From Deltaproteobacteria bacterium (GTDB taxonomy: Bacteria; Myxococcota_A; Polyangia; DRWM01; JAAZOP01): a stretch of 61,793 nt of DNA. Below the pieces are notes generated by a model that was not told the DNA's origin, made no database searches, and worked only from the letters and a program-made list of their open reading frames with translations. Both the position numbers and the translations under genes were made by a program. Positions 19,692 to 27,984 of this stretch are shown one piece after another. The stretch covers positions 1-61,793 of the forward strand of contig JACRCX010000074.1 in the NCBI GenBank assembly GCA_016218815.1. Reading direction: 5' to 3'. Positions within the stretch are counted from its first letter, which is position 1, and each line of letters begins with the position of its first letter.

Positions 19692-21074
19692 ATGACCCCC
19701 GAACGTCGCAGGCAGCGCGCCGCCGCGGCGGCGCACGAGCAGCGGACGCCGGCCGCCGGCGACGAGGCCCCGCGGGTGCTGATCGTGGCGCGCGACGGGA
19801 CGCTGCGCGCGCAGGCGTCGGAGCGCCTCGCGGCGCTCGGTCTGGTGCCCAGGGAGGCCGAGCGGATCGAAGTCCTGCAGGCACGGGAGCTCGACGACGC
19901 GGACGCGGTGCTCTTCCTGCCGCGACGCTCCGCCGTCCCCGTCCCGGTCGCCCTCTCGCGGCTGCGGGCGCTCGCCCCGACCGGGGCGCTCGTCCTCGCC
20001 GCGGAGGGCACGGTCGGGACGGTCGATACGATCGCCGGAGTGGGCGTGGTGCAATGGCCCGCGGCGGATGCGGAGCTGGGACGGGCGCTGCGACGGGCGA
20101 TGGCGGGGGCGGCGGCAGCACGCAGGCTGGAGTCGCTGCGGGCGCCGGCACGGACGCACCTGGGCCTGCCCGTCGCGGTCGCCCTGGGGGGCCCCGACGG
20201 TCATCCCGGGTGGTTCCTCGATTCCCTCCTGTCCACCTGCGCCGCGGGCCTCTCGGGCGGCGCCGTACTCGCCCCGTCGACGGACGGGTACCGCGTGCTC
20301 GAGGCGCGCGGCATCCGCGAGAGTCATGTGCTGCGCCTGGCGCGGCGCCACCCTCCGGCGGCTGCCGGGCAGACGCCCGTGCGGCACGTGCGCATGGGTC
20401 GCCGGCTGCGGTCCACCGCGGCTCCGCTCCGCGCGCTCCGGGAATGGTGGTGGCTCCCCGGTCCGCCGGCGGCAGGCACCGGCGGGCTCACGTTCCTCTT
20501 CCAGGAGCGCGGCGCGCCCGAGCTGCCGTGGCTCGCGGGCGCGCTCGAGCTCGTCGCCGCCGGCCTCGGCGTCGAAGCCCCGCCCGAACAGCTCGATCCG
20601 GAGACGGGGCTGACGGCCTGCGGGGCCGAGGAGCTGGCCCGCAGCGCCACCGCGATCGCCACGCGCGGTCGGGCGGCCCCCGACGGCGGGCCGACGGGCG
20701 CCGCGGTCGTGCTCCTGACGATGCCGGACCTGCGCGCCGAGCGGCGCGAGCACGGGCCGCGCTCGGAGTCGCGGCTCCTCGCGGCCGCACTGGGGCGGAT
20801 CCGGAGGGCCCTTCGGCCGCACGACCGTCTGTTGCGGCTCGGTCCCGAGACCCTCGGCCTGGTCGTCCCCGCCCGCGTCGCGCCGGACGCCGAGCGCATG
20901 GCGGACCGGGTGCTGGCGCGCTTCGACGGCGCCCGGCTCCTGCGCCGGGCCGGCGAGGACTCGGGGGGGCGCGGCGAGCGCTTCGAGCTGGAAGTCCGCG
21001 CGGTCTTCGTCGACGGGACGGAGGACCCGCAGGCGCTCGCCCAGACCCTCGCGCGCCTCGGCGTGCCCGCGTAA
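19692..21074 (+). CDS. Degenerate GGDEF-domain protein with receiver/GAF-like N-terminal part
   Basis: The protein has 460 residues from ATG 19692 (GTG 19680 is an alternative). The N-terminus (VLIVARDGTLRAQASERLAAL) is receiver-like but lacks a clear phosphoacceptor. The middle resembles a GAF fold without strong motifs. The last 160 residues follow the GGDEF layout: LDPETGLTACGAEEL is the usual D-x-x-TGL-x-N-R-R entry, and LRPHDRLLRLGPETLGLVVP occupies the place of R-x-x-D-x-x-x-R-x-GGDEF. The signature itself is GPETL at residues 384-388, so the catalytic GG and DE are lost and diguanylate cyclase activity is unlikely. A binding or structural role is an inference. Confidence 0.72.
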   Translation: MTPERRRQRAAAAAHEQRTPAAGDEAPRVLIVARDGTLRAQASERLAALGLVPREAERIEVLQARELDDADAVLFLPRRSAVPVPVALSRLRALAPTGALVLAAEGTVGTVDTIAGVGVVQWPAADAELGRALRRAMAGAAAARRLESLRAPARTHLGLPVAVALGGPDGHPGWFLDSLLSTCAAGLSGGAVLAPSTDGYRVLEARGIRESHVLRLARRHPPAAAGQTPVRHVRMGRRLRSTAAPLRALREWWWLPGPPAAGTGGLTFLFQERGAPELPWLAGALELVAAGLGVEAPPEQLDPETGLTACGAEELARSATAIATRGRAAPDGGPTGAAVVLLTMPDLRAERREHGPRSESRLLAAALGRIRRALRPHDRLLRLGPETLGLVVPARVAPDAERMADRVLARFDGARLLRRAGEDSGGRGERFELEVRAVFVDGTEDPQALAQTLARLGVPA

Positions 21075-21079
21075 ACCCC

Positions 21080-21775
21080 CTACCGTCCGGGGTTCGGGAC
21101 CGGGCCGGGGCTGCGGTGGGCGGCATGGAACTGCAGGAACCGGACGATCAGTGCCTGGTCGTCGGCCGTGATCTCCCCGTCGCTCCGTTCCGCCATCGTG
21201 CGCACGATGTCGGGCCATTCGTCGGCCGTGATGTCGGCCGTGAGCGGCTTGTCCAGGCTGTGGCAGAGCGAGCACTTCTCCATGAAGCGGTCGTGGGCCG
21301 GGCCGAGCGCCGCGGGCAGGTTCGCGTACTCCGCACCGGCGGCCACGCCGGAGGCGAACGGGCCGTGCTCGCCGTGGCCGTGGGCCATGTGCCCGCCGAA
21401 GTAGCCCGTGGTGGCGGCCAGTCCGCCGGCGATGCACAGGCCGCCCAGGGTCAGCAGGCCGGCCCGGCTCCGCGGCTCGGCTCCCCCCTTCCACAGCGAC
21501 AGGACCGCCGCGACCACGGCCAGCCCCGCGGTGGTGAAGCCCAGCATCTCGTGGGTCTCCAGCCACGGGTTCCGGAACTCGCTCGACGCAAGAAAACCGG
21601 TCAGAGCCGATACCGCCGCGGCCGCGGCCCCGCCGAACAGGCAGGCACGCGCCGCCGTCTGGAGCCCCGCGGCGCGCCGCCAGACGGCCAGCGCCTGCAG
21701 CAGCGGCGCGAACATCAGCACCGCCACGGTGAAGTGGACCGTCAGTCTGTGAAAATCGATCGCTGTGCTCGGCAT
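21080..21775 (-). CDS. DUF2231-type membrane protein with C-terminal cytochrome c domain
   Basis: 231 residues. The first 130 form four hydrophobic segments typical of DUF2231 (HRLTVHFTVAVLMFAPLLQ, LTGFLASSEFR, THEMLGFTTAGLAVVAAVL, LCIAGGLAATTGYFGGHMAHG), with His residues that could hold b-type haem. The C-terminal segment has a single c-type haem site CSLCH. Downstream of it lies a Met/Trp-containing helix (TADEWPDIVRTMAERSDGEI) like that of cytochrome c domains in membrane oxidoreductases. It is therefore probably a membrane electron carrier facing the periplasm. GGGGAGA precedes the ATG by 8 bp. It converges tail to tail with the GGDEF-like gene (5 bp between stops). Confidence 0.82.
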   Translation of the reverse strand: MPSTAIDFHRLTVHFTVAVLMFAPLLQALAVWRRAAGLQTAARACLFGGAAAAAVSALTGFLASSEFRNPWLETHEMLGFTTAGLAVVAAVLSLWKGGAEPRSRAGLLTLGGLCIAGGLAATTGYFGGHMAHGHGEHGPFASGVAAGAEYANLPAALGPAHDRFMEKCSLCHSLDKPLTADITADEWPDIVRTMAERSDGEITADDQALIVRFLQFHAAHRSPGPVPNPGR

Positions 21776-21842
21776 GAGTGCCTCTCCCCCCCGTCGCGCC
21801 GCCGAGGTCCCGGGCCGCGGCGGGCGGCGGGGAGGCTACCAC

Positions 21843-21870
21843 GTTCTTCGTCGTTCGTTTCCCGTTTTTC
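21843..21870 (+). repeat. Solo arm of four 7-bp words (GTTNTTC type)
   Basis: GTTCTTC, GTCGTTC, GTTTCCC and GTTTTTC in tandem. The word matches the arms of the element at 43601-43706, but no inverse arm is present here. It lies between divergent gene starts. Confidence 0.75.
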
Positions 21871-21978
21871 GCCCGAAGGGCAGGGCAGCAAGGCGTTGCA
21901 CGAACGCCGCGTCCGGGGTGACAATGCCCGCTCCCGGGGGGCGCCGCGACGCGCGGCCCGCCGCGAGGGAGGTCGGGG

Positions 21979-22323
21979 ATGGTCAAGCGCTCCTGGGTCG
22001 TCGTGCTCGCGCTCGCCGGGTGCATCGCCACGAGCGCCGACTACCTTCCGGTGGCCCTGACGCCCGACGGCGAGCTGGTGCTGCTGTCGGAGGAAGACCC
22101 GCCCGCCGCCTGCCAGGAGCTCGGACCGGTCCAGGCCAGCCACGGGACCCAGTGCAACGCCTTCGGACGCAGCGGCACGCGCGAATCGGCCGCGATCGCC
22201 CTGCGCAATACCGCGGGCGCCCACGGCGCCACCTACGTGCGCATCGACCGCGAGGTGCCGCCGCGACCCGAACAGGACAACTGCCTGTTCGGACTGCGCG
22301 GAACGGCCTTCCGCTGCCCGTGA
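21979..22323 (+). CDS. Small DUF4156-like lipoprotein
   Basis: 114 residues. The lipobox LALAGC after a short signal indicates lipoprotein processing. The mature part has CQELGPVQ, a central Asn/Cys stretch and an ALRNTAGAHGATYVRID helix, which is the pattern of DUF4156-like periplasmic lipoproteins (C-x-x-x-G ... LRN-A-x-x-GA). GAGGGAGG precedes ATG 21979. Four Cys besides the lipid-bearing one may form disulphides. Function unknown. Confidence 0.78.
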   Translation: MVKRSWVVVLALAGCIATSADYLPVALTPDGELVLLSEEDPPAACQELGPVQASHGTQCNAFGRSGTRESAAIALRNTAGAHGATYVRIDREVPPRPEQDNCLFGLRGTAFRCP

Positions 22324-22421
22324 TCCCCGACCGTCCGTTTGCGCCACCCGCTCCGACATGCCACACTTCCTGCCGTTCGCGACGGACGATGCGGTGCGCG
22401 AAAATGCGCGGAGGGAGTGTC

Positions 22422-23885
22422 ATGAAGAACACGTCAAGGTGCGGAATCCTGGGCGCGGCGATCTGGCTTGCCGCGGGGCTCGTCCCGGCCTGCGGAGATT
22501 CGGGCGGCGGCAACGACGCCTCCGACGCGGAAATCGCGCCGGAAGTCGAGGGGAGCGCCGACGCCGATGTCGATGTCGAACCGGAGACCGAGGTAGGCCC
22601 GGACGCCGACGCCGACGGCGGGGCCGATGCGGACGCCGATGGCGACGCCGACGCCGACGACGGCGGCCCCTCGGGTCTCCCGGTCGGCTCGCCCTGCACC
22701 TTCGGCGAAGAGTGCCTCGACGGGACCGCGGCCGGCGAATGCGTGCGGGCCCTGATCGGCCTGACCTTCCCGGACGGCTACTGCACGGCACTCGGCTGCA
22801 CGGACGATGCGGACTGCCCGGGCGGCGCGACCGACGCGGCCTGCGTCCCGGCGATCGGGTTCCGTTGGTGCGCGCACCGGTGCGACACGGCCGCGCCGGA
22901 CTGCCGCACCGGATACGTCTGCGTCGATCCGGACGCCATCGGTCCCGTGCCGGCGCTTTGCCTTCCGGTGTGCCGCACGGACGACGACTGCCCGACCGGC
23001 CAGACGTGCGACACCACCGCCTCGCCCCCGATCTGCCGCGAGACCGCCGGCGCCGACAACGGCTCCGCCTGCGCCGGCAGCGCGGAGTGCGCCGTCGGGT
23101 CCTCGTGCGTCCCCGAGAACTCCTCCTTCGTCGGCGTGTTCCCCGCCTCCGGCCCGCCCGGCGGCATCTGCATCCAGGACTGCCTCACCGACTCGGAATG
23201 CACCAACGGCGGCTCGTGCGTCGTCGTCTGCGCCGACCAGAACTCGACCCCCGGCGCCGACGATTGCGACGACGACGGCACCGCCGGCCTGGATCCGGGA
23301 GCGTCGGGCATCTGCCTCGAAGCCTGCGATCTGACCGACCCCGCCGCGTGCGCCCGCACCGGCTACGCCTGCCGCTCCATCGGCGAAAACCTCTCCGGTC
23401 CGCGCGACGTGTGCACCGTCGATTGCGCCGAAGGCGGCTGCACCATCCCGGGCTGGGAATGCGACCCGTCCGCAGGCATGGGCTCGCTCGAGTACGGCGC
23501 CGGCCGCTGCCAGCCCCCGTTCGAGGATGCCGACCTCGGCCAGGCCTGCACCTTCACCTCCGGCTGCACCGGCGGCACCTGCCTCGCGGAACCCTACCTG
23601 GGAGCGCCCGGAGGAACCTGCATCGAGGAATGCCTGGGCGGCCTGAGCAGCACCGACCCATGTCCCACCGGCTCGTACTGCCTCGCCCGCGCCGGCGAAA
23701 TCGGCTCCTGCGTCCCGCGCTGCACCCCGGGCGGAACCGATTGCCGCGACGGCTGGGCGTGCACGCGCGTCGTGATCGTCGACGTCTGCATGCCGGCGTG
23801 CACCAGCAACGACCAGTGCGACAACGGCTGCTGCCGCGCGGACGGCTCGGGCACCTGCAACCCGGCCGGCACGGACTGCCTGTAA
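22422..23885 (+). CDS. Cys-rich lipoprotein with Asp/Ala-rich linker
   Basis: 487 residues. ATG 22422 follows GAGGGAG. The signal ends GLVPAC, a near-lipobox. The first 60 mature residues are an acidic low-complexity linker (repeats of DADADG), followed by about eight Cys-rich modules such as DDADCPGG, CRTDDDCPTGQTC and TDSECTNGGSC with regular Cys spacing. This resembles the Dickkopf/EGF-like secreted proteins abundant in Myxococcota. A similar protein lies at 27981-29543. Probably cell-surface. No catalytic signature was found. It converges with the transglutaminase-like gene, 9 bp between stops. Confidence 0.83.
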   Translation: MKNTSRCGILGAAIWLAAGLVPACGDSGGGNDASDAEIAPEVEGSADADVDVEPETEVGPDADADGGADADADGDADADDGGPSGLPVGSPCTFGEECLDGTAAGECVRALIGLTFPDGYCTALGCTDDADCPGGATDAACVPAIGFRWCAHRCDTAAPDCRTGYVCVDPDAIGPVPALCLPVCRTDDDCPTGQTCDTTASPPICRETAGADNGSACAGSAECAVGSSCVPENSSFVGVFPASGPPGGICIQDCLTDSECTNGGSCVVVCADQNSTPGADDCDDDGTAGLDPGASGICLEACDLTDPAACARTGYACRSIGENLSGPRDVCTVDCAEGGCTIPGWECDPSAGMGSLEYGAGRCQPPFEDADLGQACTFTSGCTGGTCLAEPYLGAPGGTCIEECLGGLSSTDPCPTGSYCLARAGEIGSCVPRCTPGGTDCRDGWACTRVVIVDVCMPACTSNDQCDNGCCRADGSGTCNPAGTDCL

Positions 23886-23894
23886 CCGGAGACT

Positions 23895-26810
23895 CTACGG
23901 ACGGCGCCGGCGCAGCGCGGCGGCGGCCGGAACGAGCAGAACGAGCAGCCAGGCGGCGCCGCCGAATGTGCCGCCGGCGCGGCAGCCGCAGCCGCCCCCC
24001 CCGGTTTCCACGTCAAGGATGCCGCCGTCGTCTTCCGCATCGTCCGTGCCGTCCGCGGCAGCGACGTCGTCCACGATTTCGGCGCCGGCCTCGCCGTCAT
24101 CGCCGTCGACGTCGCCGCCGCCCGCGGGGTCGTACAGCTCGACGCCGATCGTCACCTCCTGCTCGGCCGCGACGCGGGCGTTGTTGCCGACGACAAGGAC
24201 GAACGGGCCGTCGCCGGCAAGGGTCTCGTCGAGGTCGAGGTCCCTGCCGCGCCGGGCGTCCGCGAGCGTTTCGAACGGCAGGCCCGCAAAATAGTCGTCG
24301 TATTCCGCCGCGGTCATCAGCAGGAGCTGGGCGTCGCCCGAGGCGTACCGTTCGACCGCGGTGTTGCGGATCAGCCCGCGCAGGCCGTCGTCGCGGTTGG
24401 CCATGCGGACCAGCTCGCCGCTGACGGCGACGTGCGCCACCACCCGGCCGCGGGACGGCCCGGCCGCGGCGACCGTCGTGGAAGCGGGCGGGGCAAGCAG
24501 GCCGTCGAGCACCACGGTCTCGTCGAACGAGGCGTCGGGAAGCGCCTCGGCGGCGCTGACCCACGTCGCGACGTGCGTGGCGTCGGGGTAGTCGCCGACG
24601 GCCGAGAGCACCTGGTAGGCGTAGTCGTTGTCCTCGCCCACGACGAACGTCGCGACGCCGTCGGGCCCGGTGAAACGCCAGCCGGCGACCTGCAGGGTGG
24701 ACGGGTCGTAGAAGCCGGTGGTGGCCAGGAGCACCTGCGCGCCGTCGACCGGGTCGCCCGCCGCGTCGGTCACGGTCAGCGAAAGCGTGACGTGGTCCGA
24801 ATAGTCGCACCACGTGTGCCCGTCGACCTCGCAGCGCGGGTAGCGCCCGAGCGCGGCTCGCAGGAGCCCGTCGCCGCGCCAGCCGTCCATGGCGGAGATC
24901 GTCTTGCCGGAGTGGGACTCGTTGAGGTCGGCGTCGGCGCCCTGGCCCCAGTTGCCGATCCGCGTGTCGTTGTCGCTCCAGTCGACCTGCAACGGGTACC
25001 ACTGGTCCCCCTGCCAGAACTCGTTCCAGACGTGGTCGTCGGCCAGCGTGCCGACGTTCCAGACGGCGATGAGCAGCGAACGGCCGGCCGAGGTCCACAT
25101 GTCCTGCAGCTCGCCGCAGTTCCCGAAGTGGTCGTAGACGATCTCCTGCGGTTCGAGGAAGCGCGACGGCACCGAGCCGCGCTTCCAGCACAGCTTCTCC
25201 TGGATGTTCCACGTCAGGTTCTGCGACACCCACCAGCCCAGGCGCTCGAGCGCGGTGTCCGTGGGCGCGAGCTGCCGGTCGCCGGGCAGGCCCATGTGGT
25301 CCTCGAAGTCCCACAGGTAGTCGGCCTGCGGAACGACGTCGGAGAGCAGCGGGTAGCCGTAGGGCACGAGCATGTCGTGCGCGTTGCTTCCGTCCTGCGG
25401 CGCGCAGCGGACGCCGCCCGGGAGCCGCAGGTCGGACCAGTCGTCGACGGCGCGCGTCGCACCGTGCAGCTCGAGGGTCCCGCCGTAGTCGACGAACCGT
25501 TCGAGCTTGTCCGTGTTGCGCACCAGCGCCTCGTACAGCGCGCGCGGCTGGTCGGAAGGCACGATGATCTTGTTGTAGTCGGTGTTGAGGAACGGGGCGG
25601 CGTCGGTGGAAAGCACGAGGGCGTCCAGCTCGTCCGAGCCGATCACGTCGTAGGCCCGGCCGAACAGGGTAAGGGCCGCCTCCGTGGGATCCTCCGCGAG
25701 GTCGAACGGGAGGCGATCGCGGACGACGAGGATCCGGCGCGAGGAGAGCGTCATCGAATCCCAGACGGCGATGTCGCTGGGGAGCAGGTCGGCGTTGCCG
25801 CCGCCCGCTTGCACGAGGTTGCGCAGGAACTCGGGCCGCCCGGCCGCGGCGGCCAGCTCCACGGGCGTCAGGGTCGCGAAGTACATGCCGTCGGGGTTCG
25901 GGTAGTCGTTGCCGCCGCAGCGCTGATCGCCGCGGGTGAACGCGATCGTCACCGGCTCGCCGCTGTCCGCGCGCACCAGCTCCAGCGGCCCGACCTCGAC
26001 TCCCGCGAAGTGGCTGGTCGCGCGCGGCGCGCCGGCCAGCGACCACGCCGCGAACGTCGCGTCGGTGATCCGCGTCGGCCGGACGAGCACGCTCGCCGCC
26101 TGGTAGCTCCGCTCCGGGTCGTCCGACCAGAGGTACGACCGCCAGTGCCACCCCTCCGGCGGGTCGGCGACCCGGTGCCGCGCCGGGTCGATGGTGACCA
26201 GGTCCTCGCCGTCGAGCGAGGGGTGCACCACATCCCAGTAGTAGACGTCGCGCGGCAGCTCGAACGAGTCCGGCGCCCCGTCGCGCAGCACCCGGTAGGA
26301 GACGGTCGTGTAGCGCTCCGGATCGTCCGCCGCCCCGCGCTCGACCAACTCGGCGAACCCGATCCGGTCGGCGACCTCGTAGATGCGACGCGCCGTCTCG
26401 GGGATGATCCCGCGGTCCATGCGGTGCAGGTCCTCGCCGGAGAGGTGGGCGACGAGGAAGCCGATCTCGTCGACGTACGCGGGATCCTCGGCGTCCAGGA
26501 TCAGGCGCGCCAGGCCGTCGGGGTCGTCGATCGACCGCAGGCGGTAGAAGGCGGCGGCAAGGTCCGGCGCGAGCCAGGCGGGGACGGCGGCGACGGCGGC
26601 CTGCTGGTCGGCCGACAGCTCCCGCATCGTCGGATCCTCGAAGGCGATCGTCCCCGCGACCGGGTCGATGCGGAACACGAGGTGCTGCGCCGGCGGGATC
26701 GTCCGCGAGACGGAAACCTCGTCGCGCAGGTCCGCCCCGGCAGGCCACGAGGCGAGGACGGCGAGCAATGGGGCGGAACCGAGCAGAAGTCCTTTGCGGG
26801 CGATCCGCAT
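23895..26810 (-). CDS. Transglutaminase-like surface protein with MYXO-CTERM-type tail
   Basis: 971 residues from ATG 26810, which has GGAGGT 7 bp upstream. A signal peptide (LLAVLASWPAGA) opens the protein. A transglutaminase/papain-like core is visible near the middle: Cys565 in HFGNCGELQD, His593 in DDHVWNEFW and Asp610 in LQVDWSDND make a plausible Cys-His-Asp triad. Upstream there is a long domain with no recognised family. After the core come a possible Ig-like/CNA-B segment (VTDAAGDPVDGAQVLLATTG), an Asp-rich linker, and a terminus with a GCGCRAGG motif, a hydrophobic stretch (AAWLLVLLVPAAAAL) and RRRRP. That tail is the MYXO-CTERM layout and implies sorting to the cell surface. Substrate unknown. 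Confidence 0.85.
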   Translation of the reverse strand: MRIARKGLLLGSAPLLAVLASWPAGADLRDEVSVSRTIPPAQHLVFRIDPVAGTIAFEDPTMRELSADQQAAVAAVPAWLAPDLAAAFYRLRSIDDPDGLARLILDAEDPAYVDEIGFLVAHLSGEDLHRMDRGIIPETARRIYEVADRIGFAELVERGAADDPERYTTVSYRVLRDGAPDSFELPRDVYYWDVVHPSLDGEDLVTIDPARHRVADPPEGWHWRSYLWSDDPERSYQAASVLVRPTRITDATFAAWSLAGAPRATSHFAGVEVGPLELVRADSGEPVTIAFTRGDQRCGGNDYPNPDGMYFATLTPVELAAAAGRPEFLRNLVQAGGGNADLLPSDIAVWDSMTLSSRRILVVRDRLPFDLAEDPTEAALTLFGRAYDVIGSDELDALVLSTDAAPFLNTDYNKIIVPSDQPRALYEALVRNTDKLERFVDYGGTLELHGATRAVDDWSDLRLPGGVRCAPQDGSNAHDMLVPYGYPLLSDVVPQADYLWDFEDHMGLPGDRQLAPTDTALERLGWWVSQNLTWNIQEKLCWKRGSVPSRFLEPQEIVYDHFGNCGELQDMWTSAGRSLLIAVWNVGTLADDHVWNEFWQGDQWYPLQVDWSDNDTRIGNWGQGADADLNESHSGKTISAMDGWRGDGLLRAALGRYPRCEVDGHTWCDYSDHVTLSLTVTDAAGDPVDGAQVLLATTGFYDPSTLQVAGWRFTGPDGVATFVVGEDNDYAYQVLSAVGDYPDATHVATWVSAAEALPDASFDETVVLDGLLAPPASTTVAAAGPSRGRVVAHVAVSGELVRMANRDDGLRGLIRNTAVERYASGDAQLLLMTAAEYDDYFAGLPFETLADARRGRDLDLDETLAGDGPFVLVVGNNARVAAEQEVTIGVELYDPAGGGDVDGDDGEAGAEIVDDVAAADGTDDAEDDGGILDVETGGGGCGCRAGGTFGGAAWLLVLLVPAAAALRRRRP

Positions 26811-26912
26811 CGTCGCACCTCCGCCCGGCGGCGGTGGAACAGGGGGCCCGCCACTCGGGTCCCGGCGCCGGTGATGCCGCCGAACCACGACAGGATAGCA
26901 GAAAGGACGGGG

Positions 26913-27317
26913 TTACGTGCGCCCCTCGAGCTTCGCGCGGATGGCGTCGGGCAGGGTGGTCGTCTTCGCGGCGTGGTAGTCGTACGCGACCTGGACGGTG
27001 CGGCCGACGGCGATCTCGCGGTCCCCGGCGCCGGTGATGCGGTAGCGGAAGACCCACGACTTCGTGCCGATCGACTCCACGCCGATCGTCAGCCGCAGCA
27101 CCTCCGCGAACCGCGCCGGCGCGCGGTAGGTGACCGTCGCCTCGGCCAGGATGAACGGCCAGTCCTCGGCCTTCGCGATGTCCGCGCCCATCACGCTCCG
27201 CCAGAACTCCACCCGCCCGATCTCGAAGTACGTGAGGTACACCGCGTTGTTCACGTGCCCCAACGGGTCGCAATCGCGGTACCGGACGGGAATCTCGGTG
27301 GTGACTTCCGGCGACAT
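26913..27317 (-). CDS. 4HBT-family acyl-CoA thioesterase
   Basis: 134 residues with the YbgC/4-hydroxybenzoyl-CoA thioesterase-type hot-dog fold. VRYRDCDPLGHVNNAVYLTYFE contains the catalytic Asp and the G-HVNNA signature, followed by a helix (IGRVEFWRSVMG) and the strand VTYRAPARFAEVLRL. Predicted to hydrolyse acyl-CoA thioesters in the cytoplasm; the substrate is not predictable. The start ATG 27317 gives the conserved N-terminal strand; the longer frame upstream is unsupported and would overlap the zinc-finger gene. The YgiT-type gene ends 8 bp upstream in the same direction. Confidence 0.9.
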   Translation of the reverse strand: MSPEVTTEIPVRYRDCDPLGHVNNAVYLTYFEIGRVEFWRSVMGADIAKAEDWPFILAEATVTYRAPARFAEVLRLTIGVESIGTKSWVFRYRITGAGDREIAVGRTVQVAYDYHAAKTTTLPDAIRAKLEGRT

Positions 27318-27325
27318 GGGAACGC

Positions 27326-27574
27326 TCAGGCGGCGCGGGAGCGGCGACGGCGGAGGAGCACGGCGTCGAACATGCGGCTGACCTCCAGGCCGAAGATGCG
27401 CTCGCCGCAAGCCAGGCAGCGCTCGTGCGGAACATCCTCGAACCGCCGGGGCGCTCCGTGGACACGCAGGACGATCGTCTCGGTCACCTGCTGCACCCGA
27501 AGGCTGCCGCAGGTTGGGCAGCGCCCCGGCGCCCGGCGCGATCTACGTGGAGAGCTTCGCGGAGATGAAGACAT
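27326..27574 (-). CDS. YgiT-type zinc-finger antitoxin-like protein
   Basis: 82 residues from ATG 27574. It has the YgiT/MqsA N-terminal zinc-finger pattern: CPTCG at residues 19-23, a strand pair (TETIVLRVHGAPRRFEDVP), then CLACGE at 53-58 and a hydrophobic end. Proteins of this shape are usually antitoxins or regulators paired with an upstream DUF4258-type toxin, but here that partner is only a 31-codon remnant overlapping the start (27543-27638). There is no HTH domain. It could still act as a DNA-binding regulator; function is uncertain. Confidence 0.75.
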   Translation of the reverse strand: MSSSPRSSPRRSRRAPGRCPTCGSLRVQQVTETIVLRVHGAPRRFEDVPHERCLACGERIFGLEVSRMFDAVLLRRRRSRAA

Positions 27575-27638
27575 GGAAGACCTCGTTGCCCACCCGGCGG
27601 GCGATGACGAGACGCTTGATCCGGACCAGAACGTCCAC
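27543..27638 (-). pseudogene. Remnant of a DUF4258-like toxin gene
   Basis: A GTG start encodes MDVLVRIKRLVIARRVGNE and ends FHVFISAKLST after only 31 codons. The start resembles the N-terminus and the end the C-terminus of DUF4258-type proteins that are encoded just upstream of YgiT-type genes, as if about 50 central codons had been lost in frame. This family match is from memory and not certain. It overlaps the antitoxin-like gene by 32 bp. Confidence 0.4.
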
Positions 27639-27810
27639 GCCGTCAGCCTAACATGGATTCGGCCGCTGTCACGGGTCCAGGAGGTCTGAGCGTGCATCTT
27701 CCAAGTGGGGGTGAATCGCGGCCCCGCGTCCATCGTGCGGGGCATCCGGTTGACCTCCACGGTTGCCCGGAGCATCATCCGTGCCGTCGACACGGGTCGG
27801 AGGAAAGGCC

Positions 27811-27984
27811 ATGCCGAGGAGGGAGAGGGCACTGCCGGGCGATACTTCTCTCGTCGCCCTGGTCGGCGCGATCTACGACGCGGCGTTGGAACCCGACGTC
27901 TGGCCGGCGTTGATTGCCCGGCTGAGCACCAGTCTGGGCGGGCGCGCGGCGTGTGGCATGCGGGGGAGGAGGCAGGACCGATGA
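27811..27984 (+). pseudogene. N-terminal fragment of a LuxR-type regulator
   Basis: ATG 27811 with GGAGG upstream encodes 57 residues. LVALVGAIYDAALEPDVWPA and the LIARLSTSLGG segment match the start of a LuxR-family regulator group whose proteins open with an IYDAALDP-W motif. The frame then runs into the ribosome site of the next gene and stops, so the sensor remainder and HTH domain are absent. It is either a remnant or a chance short peptide. Confidence 0.45.

Noticed and set aside
17976..22031. 1,351-codon open frame on the minus strand
   Set aside because: It is an antisense shadow of the MopE-like and GGDEF-like genes; composition is Arg/Gly/Ala-rich with no family match, a known effect of high GC.
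24432..27689. 1,085-codon plus-strand frame
   Set aside because: It covers the transglutaminase-like gene and thioesterase in antisense; the translation has no recognisable domain.
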